Assembly: GCF_001011035.1 (NCBI RefSeq)
Contig: NZ_CP011492.1
Span: forward strand, 1,178,001 to 1,242,000
Length of the DNA stretch: 64,000 nt
Origin: Streptomyces sp. CNQ-509
Lineage (GTDB): Bacteria > Actinomycetota > Actinomycetes > Streptomycetales > Streptomycetaceae
Reading direction: 5' to 3'
Shown here piece after piece: positions 1 through 7,812 of the stretch. The first letter of the stretch is position 1. The number at the start of each line of letters is the position of its first letter. The translations under genes and the position numbers were made by a program. The notes under the pieces were generated by a model. That model searched no databases and was not told the origin of the DNA. It worked only from the letters and a program-made list of their open reading frames with translations.

Positions 1-2
1 TG

Positions 3-644
3 GACTACCCCTACCCGACGTACGACACCCGGCGCGCGTACTCGTGGAACCCGTCCGACCTCACCGACGGCTGGACGGGCGCCAAGGTGCAGCGCGACTA
101 CGGGCTCAACAACGAGGACATCATCGGCATCGAGGCGCCGATCTGGGGCGAGCGGATGCTGCGCGGCCTGCCCGACGTGCAGTACCAGGTGTTCCCGAGG
201 CTCCCGGCGATCCTGGAGAAGGCGTGGTCCCCCGCCGAGGTCACCGAGGACGCCGAGGGCGTGGTGGCCAGGACCGGAGTGCAGGGCGCGCGCTGGCTCT
301 TCGCCGGCCGGAACTTCTGGGCGGACCCGGGGGTGCGCTGGGAGCCCGCGGCCGTCGGCGCCGATCTGCGCGCCGACCGGGACGGCACCGTGAGCGGCGC
401 GGTGGCGCGGCTGGCGCTGCCGGGGGTGGCGCCGGCCGGGGTCACGGCGACGGTCGAGTGGGGCGACGGCACCACGGGCCCGGCCACGGTCACGGGCGAC
501 GCCCCGGGCGACCGCCAGATCAACGGCGTCTACCGTATCGAGGCCGGCCACCGCTATGCCCGCCGCGGCACCTACCGGGGCACCGTCCACCTCACCACCC
601 CGACCGGCAGGACGACCGCCCGCTTCACCGCCACCCACGGCTGA
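3..644 (+). CDS. Beta-N-acetylhexosaminidase (GH20), C-terminal part, cut by the window edge
   Basis: The reading frame is open from the first bases to a TGA, so only the last 213 residues are present. The visible start carries the end of a GH20 barrel, with IWGERMLRGLPDVQYQVFPR and ILEKAWSP, the conserved Trp-rich strand and helix that closes the substrate pocket. After about residue 100 comes a small beta domain with VEWGDGTTG, typical of PKD-like carbohydrate-associated modules. Family knowledge: these enzymes remove terminal GlcNAc from chitin or glycan ends, usually outside the cell in streptomycetes. The signal peptide and catalytic Asp-Glu pair lie left of the window. A perfect hairpin follows the stop. 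Confidence 0.85.
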   Translation, partial: DYPYPTYDTRRAYSWNPSDLTDGWTGAKVQRDYGLNNEDIIGIEAPIWGERMLRGLPDVQYQVFPRLPAILEKAWSPAEVTEDAEGVVARTGVQGARWLFAGRNFWADPGVRWEPAAVGADLRADRDGTVSGAVARLALPGVAPAGVTATVEWGDGTTGPATVTGDAPGDRQINGVYRIEAGHRYARRGTYRGTVHLTTPTGRTTARFTATHG

Positions 645-656
645 CGCCGCCCCCCG

Positions 657-690
657 GGTCCGCCGGCGCCCAGCGGGGCGCCGGCGGACC
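657..690 (+). terminator. Hairpin terminator after the hexosaminidase
   Basis: Perfect 14-bp inverted repeat (arms GGTCCGCCGGCGCC and its complement, 6-nt loop), starting 12 nt after the hexosaminidase stop. There is no T-run, as is usual in high-GC actinobacteria. Confidence 0.6.
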
Positions 691-965
691 GTGCCGCGGT
701 GCATGTCGTCGGCGTACGCGGCCGCCAGGCGCAGCGCGAGACGGTCCTGGTCGACGGCACCGCCGCCCTCGGCGAGTTCGCGTACGAGAACGAGCGCCTG
801 AGCGGTGTCGTCGCTCCACCGCCACACCTCTTCCCGGGGCAGCGTCCGCGCCTCCAGGGCCGCCGGTCCCTCCCGGCGCAGGATGCCGAACCAGCGGTCA
901 CCGAAGGCGTCACGGAAGGCGAGCCCGTGCAGCGAATCCAGCACGGGGGCAGGCAGGTTGGTCAC
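690..965 (-). pseudogene. ADP-ribosylglycohydrolase, N-terminal remnant
   Basis: Reading leftward from a GTG at 965 gives about 92 residues with the N-terminal signature of the ADP-ribosylglycohydrolase (DraG/ARH) family: LDSLHGLAFRDAFGDRWFG, then WRWSDDTAQALVLVREL (the metal-binding S/T-D-D motif), then LALRLAAAYADDMHRG. Family members are about 300 residues or more and normally continue through RGYG. Here the similarity stops at the hexosaminidase terminator hairpin. The frame then runs, without any stop, antisense through the hexosaminidase gene off the window edge, which is not protein-like. The last two thirds, including the distal metal ligands, are therefore missing. I infer a deletion that joined the two genes tail to tail. 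Confidence 0.7.
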
Positions 966-1027
966 CGGGGCAGTATCGCAGCGAGACGTCGCTCCCCCAC
1001 CCGGGTTCTCGGCAGGGCGCGGTCCTC

Positions 1028-1141
1028 GGCCCTGTCTGACAGATCCCGCCTGCGTCTGGGGCACCGCCCACGCGCGCTTGCGTGCTGTGGGGGAGCCCGC
1101 CCAGAGGGTGGACGACGCTATATGTGCCAGACAGGGCCTAG
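1028..1141. repeat. 114-bp MITE-like palindromic repeat, copy 1
   Basis: This 114-bp block is close to 90% identical, by eye, to one at 20661-20774. Its ends are inverted copies (GGCCCTGTCTGACAGA left; TGCCAGACAGGGCCTAG right) and it has an inner inverted repeat around CCCACGCGCGC. The right end finishes in CTAG, whose TA(G) supplies the TAG stop of the leftward response-regulator gene. The left outer bases are CTCG, one change from CTAG. It has no coding capacity. It looks like a non-autonomous transposable element. Confidence 0.7.
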
Positions 1142-1809
1142 TGGCCCGTCGGGCGGATGAGGCCCGTTTCGTAGGCGAAGACCGCCGCCTGGGTGCGGTC
1201 GCGCAGGGACAGTTTGGTCAGGATGCGGCCCACGTGGGTCTTCACCGTCTGCTCCGCCACCACCAGCCGCTCGGCGATCTCCGCGTTCGACAGGCCCTGC
1301 GCGATCAGGCTCAGGACCTCCGTCTCGCGTTCCGTCAGGCCGCCGACGCGGTCCTTGAGCGGGGTGCGCGGGGTACGGGTCAGGCGGGCGAACTCGGTGA
1401 TGAGGCGGCGGGTGACCGCCGGGGCGAGCAGGGCGTCGCCGGTGGCGACGACCCGTACGGCGTGGGCCAGTTCCGCGGCCGAGGCGTCCTTCAGGAGGAA
1501 GCCGGACGCGCCCGCGCGCAGCGCCTCGTACACGTACTCGTCGAGGTCGAAGGTCGTCAGGATCAGCACCCGGACGGCCGCGGACGGCGGCTCGGTGAGG
1601 CGGCGGGTGGCCTCGATGCCGCCGAGGCCGGGCATCCGGATGTCCATCAGGACGACGTCCGGGCGCAGTTCCGCGGTCTTCGCGACGGCGTCGGCGCCGT
1701 CCACCGCCTGGCCGACGACCTCGATGCCGGGCTCGGCGTCGAGCAGCACGGTGAAGCCCTGGCGCACCATGACCTGGTCGTCGGCGATCAGCACGCGGAT
1801 GTTCGTCAC
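1138..1809 (-). CDS. NarL/LuxR-family response regulator
   Basis: Cytoplasmic two-component regulator of 223 residues. The receiver domain covers about residues 1-120, with acidic pair D10/D11, phospho-acceptor Asp56 (VLMDIRMP), Thr85 region and Lys107 (LLKDAS). A LuxR-type helix-turn-helix covers about 155-215 (LTERETEVLSLIAQGLSNAE, then TVKTHVGRIL). It overlaps the preceding sensor kinase gene by 4 bp (ATGA), so kinase and regulator are surely partners. It is the last gene of a leftward operon with an esterase and an acyltransferase. Its TAG stop lies in the CTAG end of a 114-bp mobile repeat. The target genes are not known; the operon itself is a reasonable guess. Confidence 0.93.
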   Translation of the reverse strand: MTNIRVLIADDQVMVRQGFTVLLDAEPGIEVVGQAVDGADAVAKTAELRPDVVLMDIRMPGLGGIEATRRLTEPPSAAVRVLILTTFDLDEYVYEALRAGASGFLLKDASAAELAHAVRVVATGDALLAPAVTRRLITEFARLTRTPRTPLKDRVGGLTERETEVLSLIAQGLSNAEIAERLVVAEQTVKTHVGRILTKLSLRDRTQAAVFAYETGLIRPTGH

Positions 1810-3161
1810 GGGGTGTCCTCACCGTCCGGGATGGCGGGGCTGGCGGGGGCGGCGGGTACGGGCGCCGCCGCGGGCAGTATCGCGGTGACCTCGTAGCCGC
1901 CGTCGGGGGTGGTGCCGGTGGCCAGTTCGCCGCCCAGCATCGCGGCGCGCTCCCGCATCCCGAGCAGCCCGTGCCCCGCCCCGGCCCAGGGCGGCGCGGC
2001 GCGCTCGGGCGCGGTGTTGGTGACGCGGACCGTGAGCCCCGCCGGGTGGTAGCCGATCTCGACCAGGGCGCGTGCCCCGGGCGCGTGCCGGGCCACGTTG
2101 CTGAGCGCTTCCTGCACGATGCGGTACGCGGACAGCTCGATGCCCGGCGGCAGCGGGTACGGCTCGCCGGTGGTCCGGATGCCGGCGTCCACCCCCGCGC
2201 GGCGTACGGCGGCGGCGAGTTCGCCGAGGCGGTCGAGGGTGGGCTGCGGGGCGTGGCGTACGTCGTGGGGGCGCAGGGCGGCCGCGCCCGGCGACGGGTC
2301 GTCGGCGCGGAGCACGCCCAGCACCCGGCGCAGTTCGGTCAGCGCCTCGACGGCGCTCGCGCGGATCCCCGCCAGGTTCTCCTTCAGCTCCGCCGGCGGG
2401 TCCCGCACGAGATGCGGCGCGACCTGCGCCTGGATGGAGATCACCGACATGTGGTGCGCGACGACGTCGTGCAGTTCGCGCGCGATCCTGGTGCGCTCCT
2501 GGAGCAGCACGCGCCGGGCCCGTTCCTCCGCGGTCAGCTCCTCCTGCGCCGCCAGTTCGGTACGGGCCACCCGGCGCCCGCGCAGCGCGACGCCGGCACC
2601 GACGGGGAGGGTGAGGACCAGGACGGCGAACGGCACGCCCTCGGTGTCGCCGAGGAAGCCGTAGCCGAGGCCCACCAGCACGCTGATCACCAGCGTCTCG
2701 ACGGCGATCCGCGGCCGGCACCGCAGCGCCACCGCGAAGAGCACCGTGGCCTGGAGCACGAGCCCGGTGCCGGTCCACGGGAACATCGCGCCCGCATCCG
2801 AGCCGGAGGAGACGATCGCGTACCGCGCGACCACCACCATGGCCACCGTCATGATCCACCACGCGAGCACCGGCCGGACCAGCGCGATCAGGAACGCCGC
2901 CGTCTGCAGCGCGGTGAGCAGGGCGGCGATGCGCATGCCCATGCCGTAGCCGAAGGCGTACTGGTTGGTGGCGGCGATCTGCAGCGCCGCCAGCCCCAGC
3001 ACGACCGGCACGACCAGCGCCGGCAGCCACTCGCGGAGCCGGGAGCGCTCGGCCGCGGCAGCCGGTTCCGTACGCGGCGGCGGGCTGACGGCCGTCGTCC
3101 ACAGGTCCGCGCGCAGGACCCGCAGGGCCGTACGAAGCCACCCCGCGACTCGCTCTGCCAT
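1806..3161 (-). CDS. Sensor histidine kinase (HisKA_3 type)
   Basis: Membrane sensor kinase of 451 residues. Start ATG at 3161 is chosen because GGAGGGG lies just upstream; the frame stays open further upstream but only antisense to other genes. Several hydrophobic segments between about residues 47 and 195 suggest four to six membrane helices with almost no extracellular loop, so it probably senses a membrane or intramembrane signal. The HisKA_3 box is RIARELHDVVAHH with phospho-His231. The HATPase domain near the C-terminus has AYRIVQEALSNVARHA (N box) and GHGLLGMRER (G box). The gene starts 11 nt after the acyltransferase stop and overlaps the response regulator by 4 bp. Confidence 0.92.
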   Translation of the reverse strand: MAERVAGWLRTALRVLRADLWTTAVSPPPRTEPAAAAERSRLREWLPALVVPVVLGLAALQIAATNQYAFGYGMGMRIAALLTALQTAAFLIALVRPVLAWWIMTVAMVVVARYAIVSSGSDAGAMFPWTGTGLVLQATVLFAVALRCRPRIAVETLVISVLVGLGYGFLGDTEGVPFAVLVLTLPVGAGVALRGRRVARTELAAQEELTAEERARRVLLQERTRIARELHDVVAHHMSVISIQAQVAPHLVRDPPAELKENLAGIRASAVEALTELRRVLGVLRADDPSPGAAALRPHDVRHAPQPTLDRLGELAAAVRRAGVDAGIRTTGEPYPLPPGIELSAYRIVQEALSNVARHAPGARALVEIGYHPAGLTVRVTNTAPERAAPPWAGAGHGLLGMRERAAMLGGELATGTTPDGGYEVTAILPAAAPVPAAPASPAIPDGEDTP

Positions 3162-3172
3162 CGTCCCCTCCT

Positions 3173-4303
3173 TCACTCGCCCCACCTTAGGTACCTCGCC
3201 TGCCGGGCCCGGCCCCTCTCGTACGGGTGGAAGGCGGCCCGGCACACCAGCAGCACCGCCGCGAACAGGGGCAGCCACGGCAGCCGGGCCGCCACCCAGC
3301 CGCCCCCGTCCGGCAGCGTGTGCAGCCCCGGCAGCGCCCCGCCGGCAAGCAGGCCGAGAGCCGAGACCGCCATCATCGCCGTCTGGTGCCAGAGGAAGAC
3401 CGTCATCGCCGACAGATTGAGCAGCGCCACCGCCGCCCACGCGGCCGGCCGCCGCAGCGCCCGGCGCAGCGGCCCGAGCAGCAGCAGCGCGCCGCCGCAC
3501 TGGGCGAGGCCGAAGGTCACGGCGGCGAGGGTCGGCGGATCGAGGTTGGAGACCGCGGCGCCGGGCACGCCGACCATGGCGGCGGGGTAGCCGGCGGCCA
3601 GCACCAGCCCCGCGGTCGCGGCGGCGCCGCCGCCGAGCAGGGCGCACGCCGTCCGCCGTCCCGGCAGCCCGCGGCGGGCGCCGCGCGCGCCCAGCGCGTA
3701 CGGGACGAGCCACCCCGCGGCGACGTTCACCCACCCCAGCGCGGCGGGCCCGTCGAAGCCCAGCCGCCACAGGTCGACGCAGCCGGTCACGGCCAGCGGC
3801 CACAGCGGGTGCAGCCGCGCGGCCGGCGGGGTCGCGGCGGTCAGCACGGCGAACACCAGCAGGAACCACAGCGGCGACAGCGCCAGCTTGCCGAGGGTCC
3901 GTACGGTCGCGTACCCGGCGCCCGACGCCAGCAGCACGCCGAGGACCACCGCCCACACCGCGAGCACGGCGGCGACGGGCCGGAAGAGCCGGTCGAGCCG
4001 GCCGCGGAGCCAGCGGGCGTAGGGGATGCCGGCGGCGCGGGCGGAGGCGTGGCCGCGGGCGGCGACGTAGCCGCCGACGAAGAAGAAGACGGCGAGGGTC
4101 TGCAGGGCCCAGGAGACGGGCGCCAGCGCGGGCATGTAGTGCAGCGGGCTGGCGGCGCGCACGGTGCCGCTGTCGACGACGAGGGCGGTGACCAGCCAGT
4201 GCCCGAGCACGACGCCGAGGATGGCGAGCGCCCGGAGGGCGTCGATCCCGCGGTCGCGGGTGGCGGGGGTGGCGGCGTCCACACGGAGGAGGAGGTCACG
4301 CAT
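3173..4303 (-). CDS. Membrane acyltransferase 3 family protein
   Basis: Integral membrane protein of 376 residues, with the Acyl_transf_3 opening GIDALRALAILGVVLGHWLV near the N-terminus, where the family has its conserved catalytic-region arginine and His. About ten hydrophobic helices follow. Family knowledge: such enzymes transfer acetyl, succinyl or longer acyl groups to extracellular glycans, antibiotics or lipids. The start at ATG 4303 gives an 8-bp overlap with the upstream esterase gene (ATGCGTGA) and removes an improbable Arg/Pro-rich leader. The pairing with a secreted esterase and a two-component system suggests a role in decorating the cell surface, but the acceptor cannot be deduced. 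Confidence 0.85.
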   Translation of the reverse strand: MRDLLLRVDAATPATRDRGIDALRALAILGVVLGHWLVTALVVDSGTVRAASPLHYMPALAPVSWALQTLAVFFFVGGYVAARGHASARAAGIPYARWLRGRLDRLFRPVAAVLAVWAVVLGVLLASGAGYATVRTLGKLALSPLWFLLVFAVLTAATPPAARLHPLWPLAVTGCVDLWRLGFDGPAALGWVNVAAGWLVPYALGARGARRGLPGRRTACALLGGGAAATAGLVLAAGYPAAMVGVPGAAVSNLDPPTLAAVTFGLAQCGGALLLLGPLRRALRRPAAWAAVALLNLSAMTVFLWHQTAMMAVSALGLLAGGALPGLHTLPDGGGWVAARLPWLPLFAAVLLVCRAAFHPYERGRARQARYLRWGE

Positions 4304-5663
4304 GGGCGCCGCCGCGGGTCTGGAGAGCGGGGGCCCGGGCGTACGGGAAGGGCGGGCGCGGCGTCGGCGGGAGCGCGGTCGCGGCATGGTGCCGGGCGGC
4401 CGGGCCGGGTCCGTGGGCGTACGGGCGCGGGAGAGCCGCGGTCACCGCCGCGTGCGGCCCGGCGGCCTCTCCCGGCACGCCCGGACGTGCGCAGGCTGCC
4501 TCCCCCCGCACGATCCCGGCCATGCTCCGCAGCGGTACGGAGCCGGGGGTGAGGTAGTCGCTGTGGCCGCCCGCGCCCGCGGGGAAGGGGCAGGCGCCGA
4601 AGGCCGGTGAGACCGGGTCCCGGCCGAAGCCGAGGACCGTCACGAGCAGCGGGATCCGTACGTGCGGCACCTTGCCCACCCAGTCGTCCGCACCCCGCCC
4701 CGCCCACACCGCGGCGGGCGTGCGCAGGCCGGCGGCGGTGTCCGCGCCGACCCCCGGGCTGCCGTACAGCACGATGTCCGCGACCCGCAGCCCGGCGGCG
4801 GCGCGGCCGCAGACCACCGAGCCGTACGAGTGGCAGAGCAGTGAGATCCGGACGCCCGGACGGGCGGCGGTCAGCGAGCGGACGAAGGCGCGGAGCCGGG
4901 GTGCGGCGGCCTCGGCGCGGTCGGCGGTGAGCGACTCGGGGCTGAGCGTGCTCGGCGTCGCGTAGCCGAGCCAGGCGACGACGGCGTCCGGTCCGCCGCC
5001 GGCCGGGTCCGCGCGCAGTTCGCCGTGGAGCGCCTCGGCGCCCGCGCGGAAGCGCCCGTACGCGTCGAGGCCGGTGTCGGCACCCGGGACGAGGACGGCG
5101 ATCCGCCCGGCGCGGGCCAGATCGCCGAACACCTCGGCGCTGCGCCCGCCGTCGCGGCCGTCGAACGAGACGAACCGCCGCCCGGGCGCCGCCATGGCAC
5201 GCAGCGAGTCGGCGCGCCGCCGGTCCCCGTGGGCGGCGGCCATCCGCGCGGCGGCGCGGATGCCGTCGCGGTTGGCGGCGTACCGCTGCGCGAGGGCGGC
5301 GGGAGTCGCGGCCCTCACCTCGAACGGCACGCCGGGCGCCGGCGCCGGCACGGCGGCGGGCCGCGCCGCGGCGGCCACGGGCAGCGCCACGGAGGCCGCG
5401 ACCACCGCGGCCAGCACCCCCCGCCGCAACCGCGCACCGCGGGTGCGGCCCGCGGTGGTTGGGGACCCGGCGTCGGAAGCACCGCCTCCGCGGGACCGGG
5501 AGCCGCAGAGCCGGGCGCCACAACGCTCCCGGGCCCGCGGCCGGATCACCGGCCGCCCCGCACCCCGGTCGCCCGCGTCCCGCGGACGTCCCTCACGGAC
5601 TGCTGACCGCCGTCCCGACCCCGCACCGCGCACGTCCGGTTCGCAAGGTCGGGGGCGTGCCAT
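4296..5663 (-). CDS. Secreted alpha/beta hydrolase, DUF1023 type
   Basis: Hydrolase of up to 455 residues. The central part has RRFVSFDGRDGGRSAEVFGD and the nucleophile elbow CHSYGS, with a late Asp and GGHSDYLTPGS supplying the likely acid and His; this fits the DUF1023 alpha/beta hydrolase family, esterases of unproven substrate. The ATG at 5663 has GAGAGGA eight nt upstream. The first 78 residues are low-complexity Arg/Gly-rich, however, and a TTG at 5429 would put a clean signal peptide (LRRGVLAAVVAASVALPV...AAA) at the very N-terminus, so the true start is open. It is first in a four-gene operon and overlaps the acyltransferase by 8 bp. Export is likely. Confidence 0.8.
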   Translation of the reverse strand: MARPRPCEPDVRGAGSGRRSAVREGRPRDAGDRGAGRPVIRPRARERCGARLCGSRSRGGGASDAGSPTTAGRTRGARLRRGVLAAVVAASVALPVAAAARPAAVPAPAPGVPFEVRAATPAALAQRYAANRDGIRAAARMAAAHGDRRRADSLRAMAAPGRRFVSFDGRDGGRSAEVFGDLARAGRIAVLVPGADTGLDAYGRFRAGAEALHGELRADPAGGGPDAVVAWLGYATPSTLSPESLTADRAEAAAPRLRAFVRSLTAARPGVRISLLCHSYGSVVCGRAAAGLRVADIVLYGSPGVGADTAAGLRTPAAVWAGRGADDWVGKVPHVRIPLLVTVLGFGRDPVSPAFGACPFPAGAGGHSDYLTPGSVPLRSMAGIVRGEAACARPGVPGEAAGPHAAVTAALPRPYAHGPGPAARHHAATALPPTPRPPFPYARAPALQTRGGAHA

Positions 5664-5672
5664 AGCGGGTCC

Positions 5673-5698
5673 TCTCACCGGGGTGTGTTCCGGTGAGA
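5673..5698 (-). promoter_or_regulatory. Inverted repeat overlapping the ribosome-binding site of the esterase operon
   Basis: Perfect 9-bp arms (TCTCACCGG / CCGGTGAGA) with an 8-nt loop, directly before the ATG at 5663. One arm covers half of the GAGAGGA ribosome-binding site, so the RNA hairpin could limit translation; as DNA it could be an operator. Which one cannot be told from sequence. Confidence 0.4.
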
Positions 5699-5799
5699 AA
5701 GCTAGGAACCGGCGGGCCTCGTCGGCGTCCCGCCGGAGAGCCCACCTGGCGGGTAGCTCTCAGGTATGACGGGTACGGGCGGCGCGCCGCCGCCCGCGC

Positions 5800-6564
5800 T
5801 CAGCCCCGCAGCACCGCCCGGTCGACCAGCGTGACCAGCGGCACCTCGAACTCCGCGCGCTGCGTCTCAGGCCGCGCCGCCAGGTAGCCCCGTACCCGCG
5901 CGAGCAACTGCGCCCGCTCGTCCTCCGGGAGCAGCAGCAGCCGCGAGTGGGTGGCGACCATCGCGGTCAGCGAATCGCGCGTGTACCGCAGCCGGTTGGG
6001 GAACCGCTGCCGCTGCACCGGCTCGAACCGCTCGTGGGCCGGCACCTCCACCTCGTCCGCCAGGTCGGCGAAGCACGCCTCACCGCGCGTGACCTCGTCG
6101 AGGCCGGTGATCCAGTCCACCTCGCGGTCGCCCCCGTTCCACAGCCCGGCGACCACACCGCCCGGCCGCAGCACGCGGGCGATCTCCGGCAGCGCCCGCT
6201 CCGGGTCGAACCAGTGGAAAGCCTGCCCCACCAGCACCGCGGTCACCGAGGCGGCCGGCAGCGGGATCCGCTCCGCCGTCCCCTCGTGCACCGGCACGTC
6301 CGGCAGCGCGCGCCGCAACTCCGCCCGCATCGCCGCGTCCGGCTCGACGGCCGTGGTCGGCACCCCCTCCGCGACCAGCGCGGCGGTCAGCTTGCCGGTG
6401 CCGGCCGCGAGGTCCAGGACGTGCGGTCCTTCGCGGTCCGCGACCGGTGCCAGGGCCCAACGGACCGCGGCCGCCGGGTAGTCGGGGCGGAACTCGGCGT
6501 AGGCCGCGGCCTGGCCGCCGAAGGAGGAGGCGCGCCGCCGGTGCAACTCGTGGTCCGTAGTCAT
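5800..6564 (-). CDS. Class I SAM-dependent methyltransferase
   Basis: Cytoplasmic methyltransferase of 254 residues. Motif I is VLDLAAGTGKLTAALVAEG (about residues 49-67), followed by TAVEPDAAMRAELRR (the acidic end of beta-2 binding the SAM ribose) and AVLVGQAFHWFDPERALPEIARVLRPGG, a motif typical of the Methyltransf_11 / UbiE-like group. Start ATG 6564 (MTTDHELHRRRASSFGG) fits the family's usual beginning. The substrate is unknown; this group contains many small-molecule methyltransferases. It stands alone, divergent from the next gene with about 110 bp between the starts. Confidence 0.88.
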   Translation of the reverse strand: MTTDHELHRRRASSFGGQAAAYAEFRPDYPAAAVRWALAPVADREGPHVLDLAAGTGKLTAALVAEGVPTTAVEPDAAMRAELRRALPDVPVHEGTAERIPLPAASVTAVLVGQAFHWFDPERALPEIARVLRPGGVVAGLWNGGDREVDWITGLDEVTRGEACFADLADEVEVPAHERFEPVQRQRFPNRLRYTRDSLTAMVATHSRLLLLPEDERAQLLARVRGYLAARPETQRAEFEVPLVTLVDRAVLRG

Positions 6565-6674
6565 GATCGGTACGGTACGCGGTGCGCGAAGACGCCGGAG
6601 AGACGTTCTCCACGAGCCGCCGGGCACGGGACCCGCCCTGGGAGCCCCGGGCGCCGCCGCCGTACGATCCCCCC

Positions 6675-7277
6675 ATGCCACGCGCGCGCACCGAACCCGC
6701 AGCGGACGCCGAGGCGGGCGCGGACGCCGAGGGCTGGCCCACCGCGCCCGGCACGACGGCGCTCAGCGTGCCGCTGCCCGAGGTGGACTCCGTCGTACGG
6801 AACTGGCGCGCCCGCTACGACACCGCCGCCGCCCACGGCGGCACCGCCCACGTCACCGTCCTCTACCCGTTCCTCCACCGCGCCCGCGTCGACGCGCCCG
6901 TACGCACCGCGCTGCGGCGGCTGTTCGCCGGCCACGAGCCGTTCGAGGTGACGTTCGCGCGCTGCGCCCGCTTCCCCGGGGTGCTGTACCTCGTCCCCGA
7001 GCCGGACGACCCGCTGCGGGCGCTGACGAAGGCGGTCGTCGAGCAGTGGCCGGAGCACCCGCCGTACGGCGGCCTCTTCGGCGACCTCGACCCGCACCTG
7101 ACGGTCGCCAACGGCGGCGGCGACGCGGTGCACGCGGCGATCGAGGCGGACCTCGCGCCCCGGCTGCCGGTGGCGGCGCGGGTACGGGCGGTGGACCTGG
7201 TGGCGTACGACGGGCGGCGGTGGCGGGAGTGGCTGCGCTTCCCGCTGGGCGGCCGGGAGCCGGGGCACGGCGGATAG
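6675..7277 (+). CDS. 2H phosphoesterase / 2'-5' RNA ligase family protein
   Basis: Protein of 200 residues with the two HxT motifs that define the 2H superfamily, His59-Val-Thr61 (HVTVLYPF) and His141-Leu-Thr143 (HLTVANG), spaced 82 residues apart as usual. The motifs supply the paired catalytic histidines that act on 2',5' or cyclic phosphodiester bonds. Start ATG 6675 is used, giving a short Ala/Glu-rich leader. The true substrate is not predictable from sequence; members process RNA ends or nucleotide cyclic phosphates. It is convergent with the HxlR regulator gene. Confidence 0.82.
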   Translation: MPRARTEPAADAEAGADAEGWPTAPGTTALSVPLPEVDSVVRNWRARYDTAAAHGGTAHVTVLYPFLHRARVDAPVRTALRRLFAGHEPFEVTFARCARFPGVLYLVPEPDDPLRALTKAVVEQWPEHPPYGGLFGDLDPHLTVANGGGDAVHAAIEADLAPRLPVAARVRAVDLVAYDGRRWREWLRFPLGGREPGHGG

Positions 7278-7313
7278 GGGCGTACGCCGGGGACGTACGG
7301 GACCGCCCGCAGC

Positions 7314-7715
7314 TCAGGCCCCCGCGGCGCCCGCGGCCTCCGCGGTCCCCGAACGCCGCTCGTACGCCTCCCTGGCGTCCAGCAGTTCGTCCCAGTGCTC
7401 CGCCGCCCACGCGCACGCCGCCCGAAGCGGCTCCAGCATGCTCCGCCCCAGCGGCGTCAGCGCGTACTCCACCCGCTGCGGCGGCCCCTCGTACACCGTC
7501 CGCGCCACCAGCCCGTCGCGCTCCAGGGACCGCAGCGACCGCGTCATCATCTTGGGCGTCACCCGCCGCAGCGGGACGCGGAGTTCCGAGTAGCGGCGCG
7601 GCCCGCCCTCCAGGCACGCGAGGATCAGGCCGCCCCACTTGTCGCCGAAGCGGAACGGCAGTACCGACGACGGGCACAGCTCGTCGAACATGTCGGGGCG
7701 CAGCGGCTCGCTCAT
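7314..7715 (-). CDS. HxlR-family transcriptional regulator
   Basis: Winged-helix regulator of 133 residues. It carries the HxlR pattern CPSSVLPFRFGDKWGGLIL, then GPRRYSELR, VTPKMMTRSLRSLERDGLV (recognition helix) and YALTPLGRSMLEPL. Many HxlR proteins respond to quinones, aldehydes or hypochlorite through an N-terminal cysteine; Cys near residue 14 is present here. It is transcribed away from an NmrA-like oxidoreductase gene, a classic regulator-target arrangement, and a palindrome lies between the two starts. Start ATG 7715 gives the standard length. Confidence 0.9.
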   Translation of the reverse strand: MSEPLRPDMFDELCPSSVLPFRFGDKWGGLILACLEGGPRRYSELRVPLRRVTPKMMTRSLRSLERDGLVARTVYEGPPQRVEYALTPLGRSMLEPLRAACAWAAEHWDELLDAREAYERRSGTAEAAGAAGA

Positions 7716-7733
7716 CCCGCCAGCGTAGGCGGC

Positions 7734-7763
7734 GCCCCCGGTATCCCGGAGGAAACCGGGGGC
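7734..7763. promoter_or_regulatory. Candidate HxlR operator in the divergent intergenic region
   Basis: Inverted repeat GCCCCCGGT / ACCGGGGGC with a 12-bp centre, between the divergent starts at 7715 and 7813. HxlR dimers bind such spaced palindromes overlapping promoters. Assignment rests on position and symmetry only. Confidence 0.4.
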
Positions 7764-7812
7764 CCGGTTAGCGTGCGGCGGACGACGACGGCCGAGCAGC
7801 GGGAGGCGGCGG

